A DNA stretch of 64,000 bases. Origin: JAOPZW01 sp963835295. Lineage in GTDB: Bacteria; Actinomycetota; Thermoleophilia; Solirubrobacterales; Solirubrobacteraceae. The notes under the pieces are model-generated. The model saw nothing but the letters and a program-made list of their open reading frames with translations. It made no database searches and was not told the DNA's origin. The position numbers and the translations under genes are program-made. This document shows positions 38,064 to 47,418 of the stretch, in pieces; positions within the stretch are counted from its first letter, which is position 1, and each line of letters opens with the position of its first letter. The stretch lies in contig CAWIEX010000023.1 in assembly GCA_963835295.1 (NCBI GenBank), forward strand, positions 124,001 through 188,000. Direction: 5' to 3'.

Positions 38064-40300
38064 ATGCGCGCAGCCATGGACCGGCTCGAGCGATTCGTCA
38101 CGCGGCGCCGGCGACTCGTTCTGGGCGTTTGGATCGTGCTCGTCGTCGCCGCGGTGCCGTTCGCTGCGCAGCAGACGAAGCATCTGACCGCAGGCGGCTT
38201 CGAGGTCCCGGCTCGGGCTCCCAGGCGGTCTTGGCCAGCGCGCTCAAGCGCTTCCCGGGCGTGCAGACCGAGCCGCTCATCCTCGTCTTCGACAACAGCA
38301 AGAAGGACGCGTCCGCGCTCGCCGCGTCGGTCGACAAGGCGACGCAGGAGGTGCAGGGGATCGACAACATCGGCGTGTCGCCCAAGGCCGCGGCGGCGGC
38401 GAAGGCGGCCGGCGATCAGCCGATCGTGCTGCTGGCGCTCGACGTCAACGGGCGGCGCGGACTCGCGGTCGATGCGGCCGTGGACCTGCGCAAGAACCTG
38501 ACATCCGAGGACAACGGCAACCTGGCCCTGCCCGTGCACCTGGTCGGCCAGCAGGCGCTGTGGGCCGGCCTGCAGGACGTCTCCAAGAAGGACCTCGAGA
38601 AGGCCGAGTTCGCCGGCTTCCCGGTCGTCTTCATCATCCTGCTCGCCGTCTTCGGCTCGCTCGCCGCCGCGCTGCTGCCGTTCAGCCTCGGCGTGGCCGC
38701 CGTCGTGCTCACCGGGGCGGCGGTCTACTTCCTCTCGCAGAAGCTCAGATGTCGGTCTTCGTGACCAACATCGCGTCGATGCTCGGCATCGGCGTCGCCG
38801 TCGACTACTCGCTCTTCATCCTCTCGCGCTACCGGGAGGAGCTGCACCACGGCGGCGATCCGGACACGGCCCGCGCGACCGCGATGCGGACCTCGGGCCT
38901 GGCCGTGTTCGTGTCGGGCGTGACCGTCGTCATCTCGCTGGCCGGGCTGTTCCTGATCGACTCCAAGACGATGCGCTCGATGGCGATCGGCGCGATCGTC
39001 GTCGTCGCCGTCGCCGTGCTCGCCGCCATGACGCTGCTCCCGGTGCTGATCGAGATGCTCGGGGCCCGCGTCTACGAGCCGGGCCGCGGCGTGAGCTGGG
39101 TCGCGCGGCAAGCTCTCGCGCCTGCGCCCGGCGCGCGCGCAGGACGACCGGCCGCCCTTCTGGGACGCGCTGGACGGCGCGGCTCATGCGCCGGCCGGTC
39201 CTCTTCGCCACCCTCGCGACGGCCGCCCTGCTCGTCATCGCGATCCCGGCGCTGTCGCTGAAGTGGGGCACCGCCGCGCTCGGCCAGCTGCCCAAGGACA
39301 ACGAGACGCGCGATCGGCTTCGAGCAGGCCGCCCAGGCCGCCGGCGCCGGGCGCCCTGGGCCCGGTCGCTGGTCGTGGCCGACGGCGGTGACCGCGCGGC
39401 CCGACGCGGCCGCGGTCGAGAAGTACCGCGCGGCCGTCCAGCAGCTGCCCGGCGTCGCCGCGGTCGCCAAGCCGCACCTCGTCGCCGACGGGCACGCCGT
39501 GCTCATCAACGTCACGCCCAAGAACGGCCCCGAGAGCGACGAGGCCGCCGCGCTGGTCAAGCGCCTGCGCGCGGCGAACGGCCCGGAGAGCGCCCTGCCG
39601 GGCGTCGACGTCAACGTCGGCGGCGCCGCGGCGCAGAACCACGACTTCACCGACCTCATCTCCGGCTCGCTGTGGAAGATCCTGCTGTTCGTGCTGGCCT
39701 TCAGCTACGTCGTGCTGCTGGTCGTGCTGCGGTCGGTGCTGCTGCCGCTGAAGGCCGTGATCATGAACGTGCTCTCGGTGGCCGCTGCCTACGGCGTGCT
39801 GGTGATGGTCTTCCAGTACGGCTGGACGGACAGCATCATCGGCTTCGACCACCTCGGCTACGTCAACGCGCTGACGCCGCCGTTGCTGTTGGCGATCGTC
39901 TTCGGCCTGTCGATGGACTACGAGGTCTTCCTGCTCTCGCGCATCCGCGAGCGCTACCAGGCGACCGGTGACAACCGCGCTCGCGGTCGCGCAGGGCCTG
40001 GCCGCCAGCGCCAAGACGATCTCCAGCGCCGCGATCATCATGGTCGCCGTGTTCTCGATCTTCGCGCTCACCGGCCTGCCGCAGGTCAAGGAGATCGGCG
40101 TCGGCCTCGCCGTCGCGATCTTCCTCGACGCGACGCTCGTGCGCCTCGTCCTCGTCCCGGCCACCATGGAGCTGATGGGCAAGTGGAACTGGTGGCTGCC
40201 CGGCTTCCTGGACCGCATCCTGCCCGACATGGACTTCGAGAGCGGCCCCGAGCCGGTGGCCGAGCACAGCGACGCGGAACCGCCGCTGGTCACGACGTAG
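38064..40300 (+). CDS. MmpL/RND family membrane transporter (frame-disrupted)
   Basis: About 740 residues, ATG 38064 (38076 possible). Layout: first helix (LVLGVWIVLVVAAVPFAAQQ), exported loop, five-helix block with GVAVDYSLFILSRYREEL (conserved Asp/Tyr of RND helix 4), a second helix (LMRRPVLFATLATAALLVIA), second loop, and a second block with IVFGLSMDYEVFLLSRIRER and SAKTISSAAIIMVAVFSIFA. MmpL proteins export lipids or hydrophobic compounds using the proton gradient. Frame moves near 38210, 38750, 39110, 39165, 39312, 39380 and 39970; motifs on both sides are intact. Confidence 0.85.
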
Positions 40301-40319
40301 CGGCCCGGTCGCGGTCGCG

Positions 40320-40733
40320 TCAGCCGCCGGGGAGCGCGCCCATCTGACGCATCAGCCCGAGGTCGTCGCGGATCGCGCGATGCGAGGTCGCCTTGCCGTC
40401 CGCGACGGTGATGAGGTGGCACTGGCGCCAGGCGATCGGCTTGCCCGACCCGGGTATGCCGAAGAGCTCGCCCTCGTGGGTGCCCGACATCGTGCCGACG
40501 CAGACCACGGTGTCGGCGTCCTGGGCCAGGTGCTCGATCTCGAAGCGCGCATCCGGGAAGGCCGTCCACAGGCGCTGCATGAGCTGGGCCTGGCCTTCGG
40601 GCCCCGGCGGAGTGCCGGGGATGGTCGCGTGGTTGACGTAGTCCTCGGCGAACAGGTCGTCGAGCAGCGAGAGGTCGCGGTCGTTGAAGGCCTCCCAGAA
40701 GCGCTCGACCATGCGCCGGTTCACGTCGGTCAT
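40320..40733 (-). CDS. SnoaL-like polyketide cyclase family / ester cyclase
   Basis: 137 residues. SnoaL/NTF2-like fold: VERFWEAFNDRDLSLLDDLF, EDYVNHATIPGTPPGPEG, FPDARFEIEHL, GTMSGTHEGELFGIPGSGKP, and DGKATSHRAIRDDLGLMRQM. Family members are cyclases, isomerases or small-molecule binders without cofactor. It follows the P450 gene by 46 nt on the same strand and may act on the cluster's product; substrate unknown. Confidence 0.85.
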   Translation of the reverse strand: MTDVNRRMVERFWEAFNDRDLSLLDDLFAEDYVNHATIPGTPPGPEGQAQLMQRLWTAFPDARFEIEHLAQDADTVVCVGTMSGTHEGELFGIPGSGKPIAWRQCHLITVADGKATSHRAIRDDLGLMRQMGALPGG

Positions 40734-40779
40734 CGGGCGACCCTCCCAGGCCGGCGACGGGGGCGCAACCGGCGCCCGG

Positions 40780-42036
40780 TCATGGACGCCGGCGCGCGGT
40801 TGGCGTCATCCGCATCCCGCCCTTGGGCACGATCGTCCCGGTCGCGGTCGGGCGCGGCTCGCGCTGGTCGGCGGGCCGGAAGGCCCAGTGCTGGCCGAGG
40901 GTGGCGAGCACGAGGACGGCCTCGGTCATCGCCAGCCCGCCGGCGTGGCACTCGTAGGGTCCGGCCGAGAACGGGAAGTAGGACACGGTCGGCGGGCGTG
41001 GCGCGCCGTCGGCCCAGCGCTCGGGGTCGAAGCGCTCCGGCTCGTCCCACAGGCCGGGGTCGCGATGGGTCACCCACTGGCTCATGGCGATCACGTGCCC
41101 GTCGGGGATGGACTGGCCGTCGAGTCGGTAGTCGCCGGCGACCTGGCGGAAGAAGCCCCAGATCGGCGGGTAGAGGCGCAGCGACTCCTTGACCACCTTG
41201 CGCGTGAAGGTGAGGGCGTGCACGTCGTCGGTCGTCGCGGCGCGGTCGCCGAGCACCTCGTCGAGCTCGGCGTGCCAGCGCGCCTCGACCTCGGCGTCGC
41301 GGGCCAGCAGGTGCAGGGTCCAGGTGAAAAGCGCGTGGAGCTGGTCGGCCCCGAGCCACTGCTTGAACGTGGCCTGGACGACCTGATCGTCGTCCTCGCG
41401 CTCCACCCAGCGGCTGAGCACGTCGTCGCGCGGGCGCGCGCGGCGCTCGGCGATCATCGCGTCGATCGCGGCGTCGAGCCGGGCGCGCGCGGCCCGGGTG
41501 CGGACGCTGCTGGGCATCGGCCCTCCCCAGCGCGTCGTGCCGTAGGGCCCCAGCAGCCACTGCATCGCCGCGGTGCCCGCCTCCTGGGCCTTCAGCAGCT
41601 CGGGCGCCTCGTCGAGGTCCTCGCCGGTCAGCGCCTCCCAATCGATCGACCAGCACAGCGAGCGCAGCTCGGAGAAGAGCTCGACCGGCTCTCCCTCCCG
41701 CCAGGAGCGCGCGCGGCGGGCGGCGCGGGCGACGCCGATCGCGGGGCTCGACGGGTCGGTGAGCACCGGCTTCCACAGCTCGTCGCGCTGGCGGTGGTGC
41801 TCGGCGCCCTCGGTGAGGATCAGTCCGCCGCCGTACCACTTGTCCAGCGCCATCAGGCGCCCGCGCGAGAGCGGCGGCCAGTCCTCGCTCTCGAGGACGA
41901 GCTTGAGGTGCTCGGGGTTCTTGAGCAGGTGGCAGTGGACGTTGCCGAGCGAGAACGGGACGATCTCGCGCTCGTCCTCGCGCAGCCCGTCGAGGTAGGT
42001 CAGCGGGTTCGCGCCGAAGCGCGCGAGCGCCAGCAT
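40780..42036 (-). CDS. Cytochrome P450 with atypical I-helix
   Basis: 418 residues. P450 motifs: ExxR in VVKESLRLYPPIW, PERFDPERWADG, and the heme loop YFPFSAGPYECHAGGLAMTE (Cys ligand). The I-helix reads WLGADQLHALFTWTLHLLA where most P450s have AGxETT; Gln-Leu replace the Thr pair used for oxygen activation. The residue after Cys-x is Ala rather than Gly. These changes suggest peroxide use or an unusual reaction. No membrane anchor. It starts 6 nt after the membrane-protein gene and belongs to the GMC cluster. Confidence 0.85.
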   Translation of the reverse strand: MLALARFGANPLTYLDGLREDEREIVPFSLGNVHCHLLKNPEHLKLVLESEDWPPLSRGRLMALDKWYGGGLILTEGAEHHRQRDELWKPVLTDPSSPAIGVARAARRARSWREGEPVELFSELRSLCWSIDWEALTGEDLDEAPELLKAQEAGTAAMQWLLGPYGTTRWGGPMPSSVRTRAARARLDAAIDAMIAERRARPRDDVLSRWVEREDDDQVVQATFKQWLGADQLHALFTWTLHLLARDAEVEARWHAELDEVLGDRAATTDDVHALTFTRKVVKESLRLYPPIWGFFRQVAGDYRLDGQSIPDGHVIAMSQWVTHRDPGLWDEPERFDPERWADGAPRPPTVSYFPFSAGPYECHAGGLAMTEAVLVLATLGQHWAFRPADQREPRPTATGTIVPKGGMRMTPTARRRP

Positions 42037-42042
42037 GGCGGG

Positions 42043-42784
42043 CTACAGACCGATCCCCGGGACCCCCGAGCCGCCGGGCAGGGACTGCAGGTCGTCCCAC
42101 GCCTTGGCGGCCATCTCCCAGTCGGCCTCCGAGTCCTGCTCCTCGCTGTGGCGCAGGATGCGGATGAGGTAGGCCATCGCCGCGAGGAAGGCGATCGCCG
42201 CGAAGACGATCTGCACGCTGAGGACGCCCTCCTCGGTCCAGTAGACGTCCTCGAGCTCGAGCAGCAGCGCCGACTCGTCGAGCACCAGCGCGACGCCGAC
42301 GCCGAACGGGATCGCCAGGTAACGGTCGAAATCCGAGCCCTTCATGCCGATCGCCACGCCGCCGGCCGTGAGGCTGATCACCCCGCCCGGGATGAAGTGG
42401 TGGATGTGGCGCGTGCCGACGATGACGTCCTTGATCGGCCCGATGCCGCCGTTCGTGCGGATCGTCCACGTGATGGCGCGGGTGATCCCGAAGGTCGCGG
42501 TGAACCAGGCGAGCATGTTGAACAGCGAGTTCTCGCGCGTGCGGCTGACCTTGTAGCCCTCGAGGATGACCTGGACGGCCACCAGGGCGCTGTTGCCGCG
42601 GCGGTGGGGTCGTGCTCCTGGCGGCTCCGGGGAGCATGCCCAGGCGCCAGACGCGGGCCAGCTCGGCGCCGAAGACCGCGAGCACGGCGCCGCCGGCGAA
42701 GGCCCCCAGCACGCGGGTGCGCCCGGACGAGGCCCGGCCGACCTGCTTGGCCTCCTTGAGCCGCTTCTCCTTGCGCGCCGGCAT
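42043..42784 (-). CDS. Membrane protein of unknown function in the P450/GMC cluster
   Basis: About 247 residues, ATG 42784 (MPARKEKRLKEAKQVGRASS). Basic N-terminus, then hydrophobic helices VLGAFAGGAVLAVFGAELAR, FTATFGITRAITWTI, HHFIPGGVISLTAGGVAIGM, FGVGVALVLDESALLLEL and VQIVFAAIAFLAAMAYLIRI. RHIHHFIPG and DESALLLELEDVYW may be functional. One frame change near 42600. Function unknown. It starts just after the companion protein (2-nt spacing) and precedes the P450. Confidence 0.68.
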
Positions 42785-42785
42785 G

Positions 42786-43397
42786 TCAGCGGCGCTTGCG
42801 CAGGTAGGCCTGGGCGAGCTGGGCCATGAAGATCCAGCCGAACTTGACCAGCGCCCCGAGCTGCGCGCCGAGGCTCGGGCCGCCGGCGCGGAAGGTCGTC
42901 AGCTGCTTGGCGAAGTCGCGGATGCGGATGCGCAGCACGCCGGAGGCCACGAGCTCGGCGTCGGCGTCGTCGCCGACCTCCACGTGGCCGCGCAGGACAT
43001 GGGTGAAGAGCGTCGTCGTGTCCTTCCAGACGTCGAAGCCGGCGTCGTCGCGCACGAGCTTGAAGCCCGTGAGGGTCAGCGGGTGGCCGACGCCGTCGCG
43101 GAACCACAGCCGGTAGAGCATGCGCTTGACCCCGGGCTCGGTGTCGACGAAGAGGTTGAAGACGCCGCGCTCGACCGGCAGCTGGCCGCCCAGCGCGTCG
43201 CAGCGCAGGTAGCCGACCGCGCCCGCCTGACGCAGCGGATCGGTGCCGAAGCGCTCGATGTCGGGGACCTCGATGGTCAGGTGGAACATCAGCGCGCCCG
43301 CGCCGTCGCGGGTGGGCTCGGCCCCACGATCGAAGTCGGACTCGCCGAAGGTGACGTGCCCGAGCATCTCCTCGGTGAAGCGGACGGTTGCGGTCAT
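42786..43397 (-). CDS. GMC-oxidoreductase companion domain protein
   Basis: 203 residues: VRFTEEMLGHVTFGESDFDR, FHLTIEVPDIERFGTD, GQLPVERGVFNLFVDTEPGV, MLYRLWFRDGVGHPLTLTGF and VWKDTTTLFTHVLRG. I recall this block as a segment of large multidomain GMC oxidase/hydrolase proteins; here it is a separate gene overlapping the GMC stop by 4 nt, supporting a complex. Catalytic role unknown. No signal peptide. Confidence 0.6.
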   Translation of the reverse strand: MTATVRFTEEMLGHVTFGESDFDRGAEPTRDGAGALMFHLTIEVPDIERFGTDPLRQAGAVGYLRCDALGGQLPVERGVFNLFVDTEPGVKRMLYRLWFRDGVGHPLTLTGFKLVRDDAGFDVWKDTTTLFTHVLRGHVEVGDDADAELVASGVLRIRIRDFAKQLTTFRAGGPSLGAQLGALVKFGWIFMAQLAQAYLRKRR

Positions 43398-45115
43398 GCG
43401 GCTGCTGCCTCCGCGGCGCGGTGGTCGGGTTCGAGCATGCTGTCGGCGAAGCGATCGGCGAGGGCGGCGATGGTGAAGCTCGGGTTGGGGCCGACGGGGC
43501 CCGGCATGATCGAGCCGTCAGCGATGTGCAGGCCGGGATAGCCGAAGACGTTGCCGTCGGCGTCGACGACGCCCTCGCTCGCGTCGCGGCCCATCGGGCA
43601 GCCGCCCAGCGGGTGGACGGTGATGACCCGGCGCAGGAACCAGATCGGGTTGTCGGCGAAGCGGCCGCCCAGGGCGTGGGCGAAGTCGCGCGACGTGGTC
43701 CGCAGGCGCGCGAAGTACTCGGTCGAGCGCTTGCGGTTCCAGTCGAGGTCGAGCCGGCCGTTGCGCAGGAAGACCCGCCCGTCGGGGACGTCGCGCCCCA
43801 TCCCCAGCAGCGGCAGCCCGCCCGCCGACAGCTCGCGCGAGGCCAGCAGGTCGGCGATGTGGCCGCTGACATCGGTGTCGGGCGAGCCCTGCAGCCAGTT
43901 CTTGATCAGGAAGATCCCGGTCGAGCGCCAGGCCCACAGCGACTTGGGGGCGGCCAGCACGTGCAGGATCCAGGCGAGCTGCTGGGGGTAGCCGGCGTCC
44001 TGCAGGTAGAAGCCGCGCCCCTCGCCGCCGTCGAGGGCGTCGCGCATGCGCGCCGTGCTCGTGATGACCGGCCCATAGCCGGGGTCGACGATCCGCGGCG
44101 TCGGCTGGCCGTCGACCATCTCGCGGCAGTTGAGCACGAGCGTGAGCAGGTCGCCGTTGCCGCAGAAGCGCGTCCCGAGGCGACGGCTCAGGCGCGGGAA
44201 GGCGCTGCGGTTGCGCAGCAGGAGGTTCGTGGTGCCGAGCGTGCCGGCGCTGAGCACCAGGTGGTCGCAGGTGACCGTGCGCAGCGGCGGCGGGCGCCCG
44301 TCGTCCTCGGCGGGATCGACGTCCTCGAGCGCGGCGTAATGCACGGCGTAGCCGCCACCCTCGCGTGGCTCGAAGCGGCGCACGTCGCACAGCGTGCGCA
44401 GTTCGGCGCCGTGGTGGGCGGCGTGCGTGAGGTAGTTGTAGTCGAGCGTGTTCTTGGCGCCGTAGTTGCAGCCCACGTCGCACTCGCCGCACAGCTGGCA
44501 CGTCGTGCGGCTGCGGCCGTGGAGGTTCTCGAGCTCCTCGACGATCGCCTCGCCCGGCACCGGCGGGCGCCCGTCGTTGGCGAAGGTGACCGCGAGCTTG
44601 GGCAGGAACCACTCGAGGCCGTTGGCCTCGGCTGCGGCCTTGAAGGCGATGGTCTTGGGCGTGTTGGAGTACGGCTCGTGGTCGAAGGGGTAGCGCTGCA
44701 GCCCGATCATCGACTCGACGCGGTCGTAGTGGGGGTCGAGGTCCTCGCGTGAGACGGGCCAGTGCTCGTAGCCGCCGTCGCGCAGGTCCTCCTGCACGAA
44801 CCACTTCTCGTCCTTGCGGATGAAGACGTTGGCGTAGATGAGCGAGCCGCCGCCCAAGCCTGCGGACACGAGCGCGTCGATCCCGCGGAAGGACCAGTAG
44901 TGGTACATGCCGGTCAGGCCGCGGGGAGGGTCCCAGAAGCTCTCGCGGGCGCGGTACGGGCTGCGGGTGAACGAGCCCGGCGGGTAGGCGCGGCCGCGCT
45001 CCAGGACGCAGACCGACTTGCCGGCCTGCGCCAGGCGGTACGCGGTCACCGAGCCGCCGAAGCCCGAGCCGACGATGACGGCGTCGTAGTGGCCGTCCTT
45101 GCCGTTGGCGCTCAT
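43394..45115 (-). CDS. GMC-family FAD oxidoreductase (cholesterol-oxidase-like)
   Basis: 573 residues from ATG 45115 (a second ATG at 45124). FAD-binding VIVGSGFGGSVTAYRLAQAG and VCVLERGRAYPPGSF at the N-terminus; SAGLGGGSLIYANVF; CGECDVGCNYGAKNTLDYNY with three Cys; LVLSAGTLGTTNLLLRNR; C-terminal GRFADNPIWFLRR, HPLGGCPMGRD and ADGSIMPG. Related enzymes oxidise sterol or other secondary alcohols. The Cys-rich CxxCxxGC stretch is seen in a subgroup and could bind metal. First gene of the minus-strand oxidative cluster. Confidence 0.88.
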   Translation of the reverse strand: MSANGKDGHYDAVIVGSGFGGSVTAYRLAQAGKSVCVLERGRAYPPGSFTRSPYRARESFWDPPRGLTGMYHYWSFRGIDALVSAGLGGGSLIYANVFIRKDEKWFVQEDLRDGGYEHWPVSREDLDPHYDRVESMIGLQRYPFDHEPYSNTPKTIAFKAAAEANGLEWFLPKLAVTFANDGRPPVPGEAIVEELENLHGRSRTTCQLCGECDVGCNYGAKNTLDYNYLTHAAHHGAELRTLCDVRRFEPREGGGYAVHYAALEDVDPAEDDGRPPPLRTVTCDHLVLSAGTLGTTNLLLRNRSAFPRLSRRLGTRFCGNGDLLTLVLNCREMVDGQPTPRIVDPGYGPVITSTARMRDALDGGEGRGFYLQDAGYPQQLAWILHVLAAPKSLWAWRSTGIFLIKNWLQGSPDTDVSGHIADLLASRELSAGGLPLLGMGRDVPDGRVFLRNGRLDLDWNRKRSTEYFARLRTTSRDFAHALGGRFADNPIWFLRRVITVHPLGGCPMGRDASEGVVDADGNVFGYPGLHIADGSIMPGPVGPNPSFTIAALADRFADSMLEPDHRAAEAAAA

Positions 45116-45154
45116 CCCGGCCAACCGTATCCGCGCGCCGCGTCGATGGGCAAG

Positions 45155-46462
45155 TCAGCCAAGGAGCGTGCGTCCACCGCGCGAGCTGAGCGGGAAGGCA
45201 TCGAGGTCGAGTGCGACCACGGCGAGGTCGGCGAAGAGCGCGGCGCGGGCGACGTCGGCCTGCTGGTAGGGCTCGCCGTCGCGGCGGTCGAGCAGCGAGA
45301 TCACGCCGATCGGGCGGCCGTCGCGCACCAGCGGGGCGACGACCATCGTGTAGGGCACGTAGCCGGTCTTGGCCGCCACCTGGCGCGCGAAGCGGGGGTC
45401 CTTGCGGCACTCGGGCACGACTACGCCCTCGCCGCTTGCCACCACGGCTCCGGCCATCCCCACGCCGGGCGCGAGCCGCAGGCCGACGACCTCGGCCGCG
45501 CCGGCGCCCCACGCCGCCTCGTAGACGAGCTCGCCGCCCACCGGGTCGGTCAGGGCGATCGAGCACGCGGCGGCGTCGAACATGCCGGCGGCCGTGCGGA
45601 CGATGGCCTCCATCACGCGCCGGCGAATCGGGCCATGGCCGAGGCTCTGGGCCAGCGACTCGCCGCGCCCGGCGGTCAGCGGCGCGCCGATCGCCTCGGC
45701 GAAGGCCGCGGCCGACGTGATGCGCTCCTCGGGCAGCAGCTGAAGCCCGGCGGCGAGCGCGTCGCGTAGGTCGGGGTCGATCCCGGGCGCGAGCTTCTCG
45801 AGCTTGGGCGCGTCGCCGTAGCGCGGCGGTGAGCCGATGAGCAGCGTCCACAGCGTCGCGGCCAGGCTGTAGACGTCGCTGGCGGCCGAGACGGTCCCCC
45901 CGGCCAGCACCTCGGGCGCCATGAAGCGCGGCGTGCCGACCGCGATCGTGCCCTCCTCCTGCTCGCCGCCGAGGGCGCGGGCCACGCCGAAGTCGACGAG
46001 GATCACGCCCTCGTCGCCGAGGATCATGTTCGGCGGCTTGACGTCGCGGTGGACGATCTGCTGGTCGTGGACGTACTGCAGGGCCTCGCAGCCGTGGCGT
46101 GCGAACTCGATGCTGTCGCCGACGGTCAGCCCCGGATCGCCGTCGCGCTTGAGCATCGCGCCGAGGTCGAGGCCCTCGACGAGCTCCATGACGATGTAGG
46201 CGCCCTGCTCGTCGCTGGCGTGGTCGAGGACCTTGACCAGCCGTGGATGGCTCAGGCTGGCCAGCAGGCGCGCCTCGATCTCGAAGCGCGCGGCGTGGCG
46301 CACGTCGAGCAGCCGCTTGACCGCGACCTCGCGGCCCTCCTCGCGGTCCAGCGCGCGGTAGACGGCGCCCATCGCCCCGCTGGAGATCGGCGCGATGACC
46401 TCGTAGCGGCCGTCGAACGCCTCCCCCACAACCGGCTCGGCCTGCTCCTGCGGCGACGACAC
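45155..46462 (-). CDS. Ser/Thr protein kinase with C-terminal GAF domain (paralogue)
   Basis: 435 residues from GTG 46462 (VSSPQEQAEPVVGEAFDGRY), 19 nt after the preceding kinase stop. Kinase domain: PISSGAMGAVYRALD (Ser for first loop Gly), VAVKRLLDV, VHRDVKPPNMILG, DFGVARALG, GTPRFMAPEVLAGG. GAF domain about 305-420 (GMFDAAACSIALTD, CRKDPRFARQVAAKTGYVPY, VISLLDRRDG). Same build as the gene at 14676, including the shared ISSGAMG loop and VxFDAAAxSIAL, so a recent duplication or family expansion. Cytosolic. Confidence 0.88.
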   Translation of the reverse strand: MSSPQEQAEPVVGEAFDGRYEVIAPISSGAMGAVYRALDREEGREVAVKRLLDVRHAARFEIEARLLASLSHPRLVKVLDHASDEQGAYIVMELVEGLDLGAMLKRDGDPGLTVGDSIEFARHGCEALQYVHDQQIVHRDVKPPNMILGDEGVILVDFGVARALGGEQEEGTIAVGTPRFMAPEVLAGGTVSAASDVYSLAATLWTLLIGSPPRYGDAPKLEKLAPGIDPDLRDALAAGLQLLPEERITSAAAFAEAIGAPLTAGRGESLAQSLGHGPIRRRVMEAIVRTAAGMFDAAACSIALTDPVGGELVYEAAWGAGAAEVVGLRLAPGVGMAGAVVASGEGVVVPECRKDPRFARQVAAKTGYVPYTMVVAPLVRDGRPIGVISLLDRRDGEPYQQADVARAALFADLAVVALDLDAFPLSSRGGRTLLG

Positions 46463-46481
46463 CGGGATGCCCTCGCCCGCC

Positions 46482-47315
46482 TCAGCCGGTCGCGACGAGC
46501 CCGGCGGGCTGCGGCCGGTCCAGCGCGCGCAGCATGTCGGAGATGAGCGTGCCGGCCGTGGCGGGGCGGTCGTCGGGCGCCTTGGCCATGCCGGCGGCGA
46601 TGACGTCGTCGAGGGCGACCGGAAGCTCGGGGCGGCGCTCGGAAACGCTGGGCGGCGCACCCATGACGTGCGCGTAGGTGGTGGCCGCGTCGTTGTCGCG
46701 CGGGAACGGCACCTGGCCGGTGAGGGTCTCGACCGCCAGGCAGGCCAGCGCGTAGATGTCGGTGGCGGGCCCGATGCGGATGCCCTCCAGCAGCTCGGGG
46801 GCCATGTAGTCGATCGTGCCGAGCACCTGGCCCGGGACCGTCAGCGCGAAGCCCGAGGGGTCGCGTGCGAGCCCGAAGTCGGTGAGGTACACGCACCCGG
46901 GATCGAGCAGGACGTTGGCCGGCTTGATGTCGCGGTGGATCACGTCGGCGGCGTGCGCCGCGTCGAGCGCCTCGGCCACCGCGGCGAGGATGGCGATCGC
47001 GTCGTCGACAGGGATCGGGCCCGCCGTGATGAGGTCGCGCAGCGTGCTCGAGGTCAGTCGGGTGGCGATGTACAGCTGGCCGTCGACCTCGCCCATCCCG
47101 TGGATCGGGATCACGTGGGGGTGGTCGAGGGCGGCCAGCATCCGGCCCTCGCGACGGAAGCGCTCGCGGTAGACGGGGTCGATCGCGATGTCATCGCGCA
47201 GCACTTTGAGGGCGACCTTGCGCCCTGAGGGGTCGATCGCGAGGTACACGACGCCCATGCGCCCTGCCCCCACAATGCCCTCGATCCGATACTCCCCGAG
47301 AGTCCGCCTGTCCAT
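46482..47315 (-). CDS. Ser/Thr protein kinase, kinase domain only
   Basis: 277 residues. YRIEGIVGAGRMGVVYLAID, VALKVLRDDIAID, LDHPHVIPIHGMGEVDG, VIHRDIKPANVLL, LTDFGLARDPSGFAL, GTIDYMAPELLEG and PATDIYALACLAVETLTG are all intact. It ends shortly after the fold with an Ala/Pro tail; no PASTA repeats, membrane helix or sensor, so soluble. It is divergent from the kinase at 47419 and 19 nt upstream of the kinase-GAF gene. Confidence 0.9.
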   Translation of the reverse strand: MDRRTLGEYRIEGIVGAGRMGVVYLAIDPSGRKVALKVLRDDIAIDPVYRERFRREGRMLAALDHPHVIPIHGMGEVDGQLYIATRLTSSTLRDLITAGPIPVDDAIAILAAVAEALDAAHAADVIHRDIKPANVLLDPGCVYLTDFGLARDPSGFALTVPGQVLGTIDYMAPELLEGIRIGPATDIYALACLAVETLTGQVPFPRDNDAATTYAHVMGAPPSVSERRPELPVALDDVIAAGMAKAPDDRPATAGTLISDMLRALDRPQPAGLVATG

Positions 47316-47418
47316 AGCGAGGCCTCAGTGTCCCCGCTCGGGCGGCGGTACGCAACCCGTGCTCGTCGGAAGTTGGGGTACCTGCGGTCCATGTTCCCGA
47401 CTATGCTTGCCGCGCTCG

